The notes under the pieces are model-generated. The model was not told the origin of the DNA and did not search any database. It saw only the letters and a list, made by a program, of their open reading frames with translations. The position numbers and the translations under genes were made by a program. This document shows, one piece after another, positions 10,090-17,057 of a DNA stretch of 34,339 nucleotides. The DNA is taken from assembly GCF_026130045.1 (NCBI RefSeq), contig NZ_JAIBNX010000084.1, forward strand, positions 1-34,339, given 5' to 3'. Numbering within the stretch: the first letter of the stretch is position 1; each line of letters opens with the position of its first letter. This stretch comes from Micromonospora sp. CPCC 205371. GTDB lineage: Bacteria; Actinomycetota; Actinomycetes; Mycobacteriales; Micromonosporaceae.

Positions 10090-10951
10090 CTGGCGGGCGC
10101 TCATCGACCTGGTCCGGGCGCCGGCCGCACTCTCCGTCCCCGGCGACGTGGTGGCGGGTGCGGCGGCGGGCGGCGCGCTCCGCCCGCGCACGGCGGGACT
10201 GGCGGCGGGGGGGGGCTGCCCGTACTGGGCCGGGATGGCCGCCAACGACTGGGCCGACCGCGAGCTGGACGCGGTCGAGCGGCCGGAACGCCCGATCCCG
10301 TCAGGGCGGGTCAAGCCGGGCCAGGCGGTCGGTGTCGCGGCGGCCCTGACCGTGGCCGGCGTCGGGCTGGCCGCGCTCGCCGGCGGTCGCCGGTCCCTGG
10401 CCGTCGCGCTGCCGCTCGCGGGCACCGTGTGGGCGTACGACCTGGTCGCCAAGAACACGCCCGCCGGCCCAGCGCTGATGGCCGCTTGCCGCGGGCTCGA
10501 CGTGCTCCTCGGCGCGACGCCCGGCCGGCTTCGGCGGGCGGTGCCAGCCGCGCTCACGGTGGCCGCGCACACGTACACGGTGACCGTGCTGTCCCGCCGC
10601 GAGGTCTCCGGCGCCGATCGCGCCTTGCCCGCTGCGACGCTGGCCGGCACGGCGGCGGTAGCCATCGCCGCCGCCGCGCCTCGCGCGCTGGCCCATCGCT
10701 CGCGCGCCGCGGCCGCCGTACCGGCTGCGCTGTCCGCCTGGTACGTGGCGCGGTATGGCGCGGCGCAGGCGCGGGTCGCCGCGGAGCCTTCGGCGGCGCG
10801 GGTACGTGCCGCCGTGGGCGCCGGCCTCACCGGGCTGCCGCCGGTGCAAGGCGCCCTGACCGCCGCGGGGGGCGCGCCGGCCGCGGGCCTGGCCGTCGCG
10901 GCCGTCGCCCCGCTCGCTCGCCACCTCGCACGAAAGGTCTCACCCACATGA
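10082..10951 (+). CDS. eboC: UbiA-family prenyltransferase (EboC-like)
   Basis: A 289-residue membrane prenyltransferase with about eight hydrophobic segments. The start at 10082 lies inside the end of the preceding gene, with a GAGG box just upstream. The first Mg-diphosphate-binding motif is AANDWADRELD (NDxxD, residues 55-59). It is followed by ERPERPIPSGRV, as in all UbiA proteins, and the second aspartate loop is WAYDLVAKNTP (residues 118-126). UbiA enzymes transfer a polyprenyl group from its diphosphate to an acceptor. The acceptor here is probably the cyclitol made by the upstream enzyme, and the donor could come from the synthase at 15922; both are inference. A run of nine G (10207-10215) lies in the coding sequence, making this a place to watch for indels. 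I recall this family as close to the SCO3242-type prenyltransferases. Confidence 0.88.
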   Translation: MPSWRALIDLVRAPAALSVPGDVVAGAAAGGALRPRTAGLAAGGGCPYWAGMAANDWADRELDAVERPERPIPSGRVKPGQAVGVAAALTVAGVGLAALAGGRRSLAVALPLAGTVWAYDLVAKNTPAGPALMAACRGLDVLLGATPGRLRRAVPAALTVAAHTYTVTVLSRREVSGADRALPAATLAGTAAVAIAAAAPRALAHRSRAAAAVPAALSAWYVARYGAAQARVAAEPSAARVRAAVGAGLTGLPPVQGALTAAGGAPAAGLAVAAVAPLARHLARKVSPT

Positions 10952-11907
10952 CGCTGCGATTCGGGTACGGGACGAACGGGTTCGCCAACCACCGGCTGCC
11001 CGACGCGCTGCGCGTCATCGCCGACCTCGGATACGAGGGCGTCGCCCTCACACTCGATCACGACCACCTTGACCCGTTCGCGCCTGACCTACCCCGGCGC
11101 ACCGCCGAGGTGGCCGCGCTGCTCGACCGGCTCGGCCTGGCGGTCGTCATCGAGACCGGCGCGCGTTACCTGCTCGACCCGTGGCACAAGCACGCGCCGA
11201 CGCTGCTCGACGACGAGCCGGCGCTCCGGCTGGAGTTCCTGTGCAGGGCGGTGCTGGTGGGTGCGGACCTGGGTGCCGAGGCGGTGTCGTTCTGGTCGGG
11301 CGTGGCTCCGCCCGGCGTACCGGACGCCTGGGACCGGCTCGTGCGCGGCACGGTCTCCATCGTGGACGCCGCCGCGACGGCCGGTGTGACGCTCGGCTTC
11401 GAGCCCGAGCCGGGGATGCTGGTCGCCGACATCGCGGGCTGGCGCCGCCTGTACGCCGACCTGGGCAGCCCGCCCGGCTTCGGCATCACCCTCGACATCG
11501 GACACTGCCGGTGCCTGGAGCCGCTGCCGGTGCCCGATTGCGTCGCGGCTGTCGCTGAGTACCTGGTCAATGTGCAGATCGACGACATGCGCCGCGGCGT
11601 TCACGAGCATCTGGAGTTCGGCACGGGCGAGATCGACTTCCCGCCCGTCCTCCGCGCTCTAACCGACGCCGGCTATCGCGGCCTGGTGGCGGTGGAACTG
11701 CCCCGCCACTCCCATGCCGCACCCACCGTGGCCGCCCAGTCGATCGAGTTCTTGCGCGCGGCGGACAGTGAAGGTTCGCACGCTGCTTTGCTCTGCTTCC
11801 ACGGCGGAAACACCGGGCGTCCGGATATCGGACGGGAGCCGTTGCATATAAGGAAGCAGAGCAAAGCAGCGTGGAGCGGCACCGGCGGCGGAGGGCAGGA
11901 GCCGTGA
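10948..11907 (+). CDS. Sugar phosphate isomerase/epimerase (AP endonuclease family 2 TIM barrel)
   Basis: A 319-residue xylose-isomerase-like TIM barrel. The ATG at 10948 overlaps the UbiA stop and has AAAGGT ten bases upstream. Metal-site segments are visible: VIETGARYLLDPWHKH, LGFEPEPGM, ITLDIGHC, and DDMRRGVHEHLEFGTGEIDF with the final GLVAVELPRHSHAAP. The fold appears complete by about residue 272 (QSIEFLRAA). The last 45 or so residues, rich in Gly, Lys and Ser, are translated from a long inverted-repeat element (11779-11873) and look like an acquired tail. The stop overlaps the next start (GTGA). It may epimerise or ring-open the cyclitol or sugar phosphate of this operon. Confidence 0.9.
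   Translation: MTLRFGYGTNGFANHRLPDALRVIADLGYEGVALTLDHDHLDPFAPDLPRRTAEVAALLDRLGLAVVIETGARYLLDPWHKHAPTLLDDEPALRLEFLCRAVLVGADLGAEAVSFWSGVAPPGVPDAWDRLVRGTVSIVDAAATAGVTLGFEPEPGMLVADIAGWRRLYADLGSPPGFGITLDIGHCRCLEPLPVPDCVAAVAEYLVNVQIDDMRRGVHEHLEFGTGEIDFPPVLRALTDAGYRGLVAVELPRHSHAAPTVAAQSIEFLRAADSEGSHAALLCFHGGNTGRPDIGREPLHIRKQSKAAWSGTGGGGQEP
11779..11873 (+). repeat. 95-nt hairpin element with perfect 22-bp arms
   Basis: The arms 11779-11800 and 11852-11873 are exact reverse complements over all 22 bases. The left arm starts CACGCTGCTTTG and the right arm ends CAAAGCAGCGTG. Inside, ACGGC/GCCGT (11801-11805 and 11838-11842) and CGTCCG/CGGACG (11818-11823 and 11829-11834) extend the structure to an apical GATAT loop, leaving a 9-base AT-rich bulge (11843-11851). 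The arms are less GC-rich than their surroundings. The size and shape resemble a MITE or REP-like element. I see no target duplication and no second copy in the window. Confidence 0.85.
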
Positions 11908-12494
11908 AGACGCTGGCTGAGCTGAGGGCGGCGCTCGGCGAGCGGCCGTGGCTGGACGAGGCGGGCGCGCAGGTCCGCGCGGACCCGGGCGCGATCGGGC
12001 GGCTGGTTCCGGCCGCCGGGCGCAAGTGTGGGGGGGCGCCGCCCGACGAAGCGCCAGGGTGGGGGGCCGACGTGGCAGCTCGGGCGGTGTTGCTGGGCGC
12101 GCTGCCGGCCGAGCGGGTCGCCGCCGAGGCCGGCGAGGCCTACCGGTACGGGGACGCGGCGGAGAAGCGGGCGGTGCTCAAGGCGCTGCCGCTGTTGCCG
12201 ATCGGCGGGGACGCCGTGCCACTGCTGCACGACGCGATCCGCACCAACGACACCCGCCTGGTGGCCGCCGCCCTGGGCCCGTACGCGACTCACCTGGACC
12301 CGCCCGCGTGGCGGCAGGCGGTGCTCAAGTGCGTCTTCATGGGCGTGCCGCTGTCTGCGGTGGACGGTCTCGGCGAGCGCGCCGACGCCGAACTGGCCGG
12401 CATGCTCGCGAGCTTCGCCGAGGAGCGCCGCGCCGCTGGCCGGGACGTACCAGCCGACGCGCTCGCCGTGCTGGAAAGCCTGAGGGAGGGCTGA
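11904..12494 (+). CDS. eboA: EboA domain-containing protein
   Basis: A 196-residue, probably soluble, all-helical protein. The GTG at 11904 overlaps the preceding stop and has AGGAG just upstream. The pattern is that of EboA: an N-terminal helix, the GRKCG...P segment (RLVPAAGRKCGGAPPDEAP), then WGADVAARAVLLGALP, AYRYGDAAEKRAVLKALPLL and paired helices with NDTRLVAAALGPYA and WRQAVLKCVFMGVPLSAVDGLGERAD. EboA has no known catalytic function. It is conserved in ebo/edb clusters, which in Nostoc are needed to move scytonemin precursors to the periplasm. Its TGA overlaps the following ATG by one base. Confidence 0.85.
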   Translation: MKTLAELRAALGERPWLDEAGAQVRADPGAIGRLVPAAGRKCGGAPPDEAPGWGADVAARAVLLGALPAERVAAEAGEAYRYGDAAEKRAVLKALPLLPIGGDAVPLLHDAIRTNDTRLVAAALGPYATHLDPPAWRQAVLKCVFMGVPLSAVDGLGERADAELAGMLASFAEERRAAGRDVPADALAVLESLREG

Positions 12495-13345
12495 TGCGCA
12501 TCTTCGACCCGCACATCCACATGACCTCACGGACCACGGACGACTACGAGCGGATGGCGGCGGCGGGGGTACGCGCGCTCGTCGAGCCGGCCTTCTGGCT
12601 CGGCCAGCCGCGCACGAACCCCGGATCGTTCGCCGACTACTTCGACGGGCTGGTCGGGTGGGAGCCGTTCCGCGCCAGCCAGTTCGGCATCCGGCACCAC
12701 GCGACGATCGCGCTGAACCCCAAGGAGGCCAACGATCCTCGCTGCCGGGGCGTGCTCGACCTGCTGCCCCGGTACCTGGAGAAGGACGGCGTGGTGGCGG
12801 TCGGGGAGATCGGATACGACTCGATGACGCCGGAGGAGGACGAGGTCTTCGCCGCACAGCTGGCCCTCGCGGTCGAGCATGACCTGCCCGCGCTGGTGCA
12901 CACCCCGCACCGCGACAAGGCGCGTGGCACCGAACGCAGCCTCGCCGTGGTGGACGAGTCGGGCGTCGCGCCCGGCCGGGTCGTGATCGATCACCTCAAC
13001 GAGGTGACCGTCAAGCTGGTCCGGGACACGGGCTGCTGGCTCGGCTTCTCCATCTACCCGGACACGAAGATGTCCCCGCCCCGGATGGTGGAGATCCTGC
13101 GCGAGTACGGCCTCGAACGGATGCTCGTCAACTCGGCCGCCGACTGGGGGCGCTCCGACCCGCTGCTGACCCTCGCCACGGGCGAGGCGATGCTGGCGGC
13201 GGGTTTCAGCGACGACGACGTCGACCGGGTGCTCTGGCGTAACCCGGTCGAGTTCTACGGCCAGTCGGGGCGCCTCGACCTGTCCGATCTGGACGGCGCC
13301 CAGCCGACGTTCGCGGGCAACTCGATCCTGCGCGGAGGCAGCTGA
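12494..13345 (+). CDS. eboB: TatD family metal-dependent hydrolase (EboB-like)
   Basis: A 283-residue amidohydrolase-fold protein. Candidate metal ligands are His7 and His9 (DPHIHM), Glu105 (VGEIGYD), and the His residues of VHTPHRDK and IDHLNEV. The usual terminal Asp motif appears as NSAADWGRSDP. The start has GGAGG four bases upstream and overlaps the EboA stop. It differs from housekeeping TatD DNases in its C-terminal tail (NPVEFYGQSGRLDLSDLD), typical of ebo-cluster members. In ebo clusters this subunit is presumed to hydrolyse the pathway intermediate, with no proven substrate. It ends TGATG, coupled to EboE. Confidence 0.9.
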   Translation: MRIFDPHIHMTSRTTDDYERMAAAGVRALVEPAFWLGQPRTNPGSFADYFDGLVGWEPFRASQFGIRHHATIALNPKEANDPRCRGVLDLLPRYLEKDGVVAVGEIGYDSMTPEEDEVFAAQLALAVEHDLPALVHTPHRDKARGTERSLAVVDESGVAPGRVVIDHLNEVTVKLVRDTGCWLGFSIYPDTKMSPPRMVEILREYGLERMLVNSAADWGRSDPLLTLATGEAMLAAGFSDDDVDRVLWRNPVEFYGQSGRLDLSDLDGAQPTFAGNSILRGGS

Positions 13346-14433
13346 TGCATCTCAGCTACTGCACCAACGTGCACCCTGCCGAAGACCTCGCCGGCATCGT
13401 GCGCCAGTTCGACGCGTACGCGGTCGCTATCCGGCGGCACCTCGACGCCGACGTGCTCGGCCTCGGGCTGTGGCTGGCCGCCCCGGTGGCCCGCGAGCTG
13501 GCGGCGGACCCGGCCGCCCGGCGGCGGCTGCGGCACGAGCTGGACGCCCGAGGGCTGGAAGTGGTCACGCTCAACGGGTTCCCGTACGAGGCGTTCCAGG
13601 CGCCGGTCGTCAAGCACGCCGTGTACCAGCCGGACTGGACCACCCGGGAGCGCCTCGACTACACGCTCGACCTGGCCCGGGTACTGGTCGACCTGCTGCC
13701 CGACGGCGCCGAACGCGGCTCGATCTCCACGCTCCCGCTCGCTTGGCGCGTGCCGTGGGACAAGCGGCGAGAGGAAGCCGCCGCGCGGCATCTCGACGAA
13801 CTGGCCGCCGTACTCGCCAGCCTAGACCGGCCGATCCGGGTCGGGTTCGAGCCGGAACCCGGCTGCGTCGTGGAGACCACGGCACAGGCGGCCGCAGCCC
13901 TGTCCGGTGTGGACACCGAGTGGCTGGGTGTCTGCCTCGACCTCGCGCATCTGGCGTGCGCGTGGGAAGACCCCGGCGAGGCGCTCGACCGGTTGGCCGC
14001 CGCCGGACTCCCCGTGGTGAAGGTGCAGGTGTCCGCCGCGCTGGAGGCCGCCGATCCGGCCGGTGCCGCGGGCGTGCTGCGCCGGTACGTGGAGCCGCGC
14101 TTCCTGCACCAGACGCGTTCCGCTCTGGGCGCGGCGGCGGACGACCTCGACGAGGCCCTCGACACCCAGCTACCCGGCCCGTGGCGAGTGCACTACCACG
14201 TGCCGCTGCACGCCGAGCCGGCCGCGCCGCTCACCTCGACCGTGCCGGTGCTGCGGGCGGCGCTGCGGGAGCTGGTCCGGCGGGACGCCTGCGACCACTT
14301 CGACGTGGAGACGTACACATGGGGCGTGCTGCCCGAGGAGGCCCGCCCGCGTACCGACGCGGACATCGCCGCCGGCATCGCGGCCGAGCTCGCGTTTGCC
14401 CGCAACGAACTGCTGATGGGGGTCGCCTCATGA
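13345..14433 (+). CDS. eboE: Metabolite traffic protein EboE (TIM barrel)
   Basis: A 362-residue TIM-barrel protein of the xylose-isomerase superfamily that carries the EboE N-terminus (MHLSYCTNVHPAED) and the internal blocks LGLGLWLAAPVAREL, GFPYEAFQAPVVKHAVYQPDW, SISTLPLAWR, VGFEPEPGCVVET and the late segment VHYHVPLHAEP followed by HFDVETYTW. GGAGG lies seven bases before the start, and the start overlaps the TatD stop. In ebo clusters EboE is predicted to act on a sugar-like or cyclitol intermediate. The acidic and histidine residues of the barrel suggest a divalent metal. It is distinct from the other TIM barrel at 10948, so the operon has two. Confidence 0.92.
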   Translation: MHLSYCTNVHPAEDLAGIVRQFDAYAVAIRRHLDADVLGLGLWLAAPVARELAADPAARRRLRHELDARGLEVVTLNGFPYEAFQAPVVKHAVYQPDWTTRERLDYTLDLARVLVDLLPDGAERGSISTLPLAWRVPWDKRREEAAARHLDELAAVLASLDRPIRVGFEPEPGCVVETTAQAAAALSGVDTEWLGVCLDLAHLACAWEDPGEALDRLAAAGLPVVKVQVSAALEAADPAGAAGVLRRYVEPRFLHQTRSALGAAADDLDEALDTQLPGPWRVHYHVPLHAEPAAPLTSTVPVLRAALRELVRRDACDHFDVETYTWGVLPEEARPRTDADIAAGIAAELAFARNELLMGVAS

Positions 14434-15809
14434 GTAAGAAGCTTGTCGTCATCGACGTCGTGGGGCTCACCCCGAAACTGCTCCGGCACATGCCAAGGCT
14501 CCGATCCGTTGCCAGTACGGGGTTTCAGGCGCCGCTCGGCACGGTGCTGCCAGCGGTCACCTGCACCGTGCAGTCCACGTTCCTCACCGGTGCGCCGCCC
14601 GCCGAGCACGGCATCGTCGGCAACGGCTGGTACTTCCGCGAGCTGGGCGAGGTGCTGCTGTGGCGGCAGCACAACGCGCTCGTCGGCGGCGAGAAACTGT
14701 GGGACGCCGCGCGCCGCGCCGAGCCGGGCTACACGGTCGCCAACATCTGCTGGTGGTACGCCATGGGCGCGGATGTCGACTGGACGGTCACGCCGAGGCC
14801 CATCTACTACGCGGACGGGCGCAAGGAACCCGACTGCTACACGTTTCCGCCGGAGCTGCACGGCGAGCTGACCGATGCGATCGGCCCATTCCCGCTCTTC
14901 ACGTACTGGGGCCCGGGCGCCGGCCTCCCCTCGTCGCGGTGGATCTGCCAAGCCGCCGAGCGGGTCATGTCCACACACGACCCCGACCTGACCCTCGTCT
15001 ACGTCCCGCACCTGGACTACGACCTTCAGCGCTTCGGTCCCGCGGCGCAGGAGGCGGTCGCGGCCGCCCGGGAGCTCGACAAGGTGCTGGCGCCTCTGCT
15101 CGACGCGGCCGCCCGACGGGGCGCCACGGTGGTCGTGCTATCCGAGTACGGCATCACGCCGGCGCGCCGCCCGGTCGACGCCAACCGCATGCTGCGCGCC
15201 GAAGGGCTGCTGCGGGTGTACACACAGGACGGCATGGAGTACCTGGACCCATGGACGTCCCGCGCGTTCGCGGTGGCCGACCACCAGATCGCGCACGTAT
15301 ACGTGAAGGACCCCGCCGACGTGCCGCAGGTGGCGAAGCTGTGCGCGGCGCTTCCCGGGGTGGCCGACGTGCTCGACGAGCAAGGAAAGGCCGCGCAGGG
15401 GTTGGACCACCCGCGCTCCGGCGAGCTGGTGCTGGTGGCCGAGCCGGACGCCTGGTTCACGTACTACTACTGGCTCGACGACGGCAAGGCGCCCGACTTC
15501 GCCCGGCTCGTCGAGATCCACCGCAAGCCCGGATACGACCCGGCGGAGCTGTTCTTCGACCCGGCCGCGCCGGGAGCCGCGAAGAAGCGTGCGGCGGTCG
15601 CCTTGGCGCGCAAGAAACTCGGCATGCGGTACCTGATGAGTGTGGTCGGCCTGGACGCCGGTGCGCGGGCGGTGCGCGGCTCTCACGGCCGGCTGCCCGA
15701 CGATCCCGACGACGCGCCGGTGCTGCTCTGTTCCGACCCGACGGCCGCCCGCGATGGGTTGGCGGCCACCGAGGTGAAGGGCTTCCTGCTGAGCCTGGCG
15801 GCACTATGA
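14430..15809 (+). CDS. eboF: EboF-like nucleotide pyrophosphatase / type I phosphodiesterase
   Basis: A 459-residue alkaline-phosphatase-superfamily protein. Visible are the N-terminal metal site (LVVIDVVGL), the nucleophile region LPAVTCTVQSTFLTG with the catalytic Thr, EHGIVGNGWYFRE, the second metal site YVPHLDYDLQRFGP, VVLSEYGIT and VADHQIAHVYV. No signal peptide is evident, so it acts in the cytoplasm unless translocated otherwise. It starts by ATGA overlap with EboE. In this family it hydrolyses phosphodiesters or phosphonates; here it may remove the phosphate from the prenylated cyclitol or cleave a nucleotide adduct. It is followed by the second copy of the dispersed repeat. Confidence 0.9.
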   Translation: MSKKLVVIDVVGLTPKLLRHMPRLRSVASTGFQAPLGTVLPAVTCTVQSTFLTGAPPAEHGIVGNGWYFRELGEVLLWRQHNALVGGEKLWDAARRAEPGYTVANICWWYAMGADVDWTVTPRPIYYADGRKEPDCYTFPPELHGELTDAIGPFPLFTYWGPGAGLPSSRWICQAAERVMSTHDPDLTLVYVPHLDYDLQRFGPAAQEAVAAARELDKVLAPLLDAAARRGATVVVLSEYGITPARRPVDANRMLRAEGLLRVYTQDGMEYLDPWTSRAFAVADHQIAHVYVKDPADVPQVAKLCAALPGVADVLDEQGKAAQGLDHPRSGELVLVAEPDAWFTYYYWLDDGKAPDFARLVEIHRKPGYDPAELFFDPAAPGAAKKRAAVALARKKLGMRYLMSVVGLDAGARAVRGSHGRLPDDPDDAPVLLCSDPTAARDGLAATEVKGFLLSLAAL

Positions 15810-15813
15810 CTGA

Positions 15814-15928
15814 GCTAGCCGACGCTCGCTCCGCTCGCGCGGGTCACGCGCCCATGGTGCCTCCCTGTAGCCGCCGGTCGCTACGCTCCCTGCGCCTTGT
15901 GCCGGCTGCGGGAGGCGGCGCATGACCG
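15814..15928 (+). repeat. Dispersed repeat copy 2, ending in the start codon of the polyprenyl synthase gene
   Basis: This is the partner of 3966-4089 and lacks that copy's 9-base insertion. It begins five bases after the EboF stop and runs into the first seven bases of the next coding region. The most conserved parts are GTGCCTCCCTGTAGCCGCC, GGTCGCTACGCTCCCTGCG and GGCTGCGGGAGGCGGCGC. It interrupts an operon whose other genes all overlap. Confidence 0.9.
15859..15916 (+). promoter_or_regulatory. Ribosome-binding-site-sequestering stem-loop before the polyprenyl synthase gene
   Basis: GCCTCCC (15859-15865) pairs with GGGAGGC (15910-15916) and, after one bulged T, GTAGCC (15867-15872) pairs with GGCTGC (15904-15909), giving 13 pairs with one G-U. 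The Shine-Dalgarno GGGAGG (15910-15915) is buried in the stem, six bases before the ATG at 15922. The geometry is that of copy 1 at 4011-4077. The function is inferred. Confidence 0.55.
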
Positions 15929-16983
15929 TCGAAGCCACCCGTGACGCGTACTTGCGGGAGCGGTTCGACGCGGTGCTCGCTGACTTCATCGACCGTCAGG
16001 ATCCACAGTGGCCGGACGGTGCACCGCGCGGCGTGCTGGCCACGATCCGGCGGTTCGTGCTCGCCGGTGGCAAGCGGCTGCGGCCGATGTTCTGCTACTG
16101 GGGCTGGCGGGGCGCCGGGGCGCCGGACAGCGACGAAGTGGTGGCCGCGGCCGCCGCGCTGGAGCTGTTTCACGCGTTCGCGTTGATCCATGACGACATC
16201 ATCGACGGCAGCGACCGCCGGCGCGGCGAGCCGTCCGTCCACAAGGTCTTCGCCGAGTTGCACACACGCTCGGCGTGGCGCGGCGATCCGGCCCTCTTCG
16301 GGCGCAACACGGCGCTGCTCTGCGGCGACCTGTGCGCGGCGTGGGCCGATCAGATGTTTCAGGAGTGCGGGCTGCCCGCCGAGCGGATGCGGTCCGGTTA
16401 TGCCGTCTTCGCGTACATGCGCACCGAGGTGATCGCCGGGCAGTACCTCGATCTGGTCTCCGGCGTCGGTGACGGCTCGGTGGCCAGCGCGCTGACAGTG
16501 ATCCGGATGAAGGCGGCACGCTACACGGTCACGCGGCCGCTGCAGATCGGTGGCGGGCTCGCCGGCGCGGACCGGGCACTGCTCGCCGCGTACGCCGAGT
16601 TCGGCGACCCGCTCGGCGACGCGTTCCAGCTCCGCGACGACGTGCTGGGCGTCTTCGGTGATCCGGCGGTCACCGGCAAGTCCGTTCTGGACGATCTCCG
16701 GGAGGGCAAGCCGACCGTGATGATGGCGCTCGCGCGCAGCAGGGCCGACCGGGCGCAGGCCGATCGCCTCCGCGATCTCTTCGGCAACCCGGACCTTGAC
16801 GCGGTCGGGGCGGAGGATCTGCGGGCGATCATCGTCGATACTGGTGCGCTCGACCGGATAGAGCAGATGATCCGGGTACGGGCCGAGGCGGCGCTCGCGG
16901 CTCTGGAGCGCGCCCCGCTGTGTACTGATGCGCAGGAAGCCTTGAAAACCCTCGCAACTCAAACGGTTAATCGAAACATGTAA
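15922..16983 (+). CDS. Polyprenyl diphosphate synthase, GGPP-type (IdsA-like)
   Basis: A 353-residue trans-isoprenyl diphosphate synthase. The first aspartate-rich motif is DDIID (residues 91-95) and the second is the actinobacterial form DDVLGVFGD (from residue 239). Substrate-binding GGKRLRP is at 49-55 and KAARYTVTRPLQIG follows. The fifth residue before the first motif is Phe86 and the fourth is Ala87, a pattern usually giving a C20 product, so geranylgeranyl diphosphate is likely. It closes the ebo-type operon and would supply the donor for the UbiA enzyme. It could equally supply carotenoids or the lipid carrier for the polysaccharide genes downstream. Its initiation region is the repeated hairpin. 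Confidence 0.93.
   Translation: MTVEATRDAYLRERFDAVLADFIDRQDPQWPDGAPRGVLATIRRFVLAGGKRLRPMFCYWGWRGAGAPDSDEVVAAAAALELFHAFALIHDDIIDGSDRRRGEPSVHKVFAELHTRSAWRGDPALFGRNTALLCGDLCAAWADQMFQECGLPAERMRSGYAVFAYMRTEVIAGQYLDLVSGVGDGSVASALTVIRMKAARYTVTRPLQIGGGLAGADRALLAAYAEFGDPLGDAFQLRDDVLGVFGDPAVTGKSVLDDLREGKPTVMMALARSRADRAQADRLRDLFGNPDLDAVGAEDLRAIIVDTGALDRIEQMIRVRAEAALAALERAPLCTDAQEALKTLATQTVNRNM
16942..16971 (+). promoter_or_regulatory. Promoter-like AT-rich patch before the polysaccharide locus
   Basis: TTGAAA (16942-16947) is followed after 18 bases by GTTAAT (16966-16971), in a locally AT-rich tract running to about 16998 across the end of the polyprenyl synthase gene. A transcript from here would start just before the glycosyltransferase gene at 17058. 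The match is by eye and moderate. Confidence 0.3.
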
Positions 16984-17057
16984 AGCGAAAAGTTTACCCA
17001 TAGGTCTGGTGTCGCGACCAGGAGATCATCTACTGTCGCGCCTCGGGGAGGACGTCT

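Noticed and set aside
16984-17057. Short GTAAA/TTTAC palindrome right after the polyprenyl synthase as a terminator
   Set aside because: Only five pairs, AT-only closing pairs and no GC stem; too weak to call.
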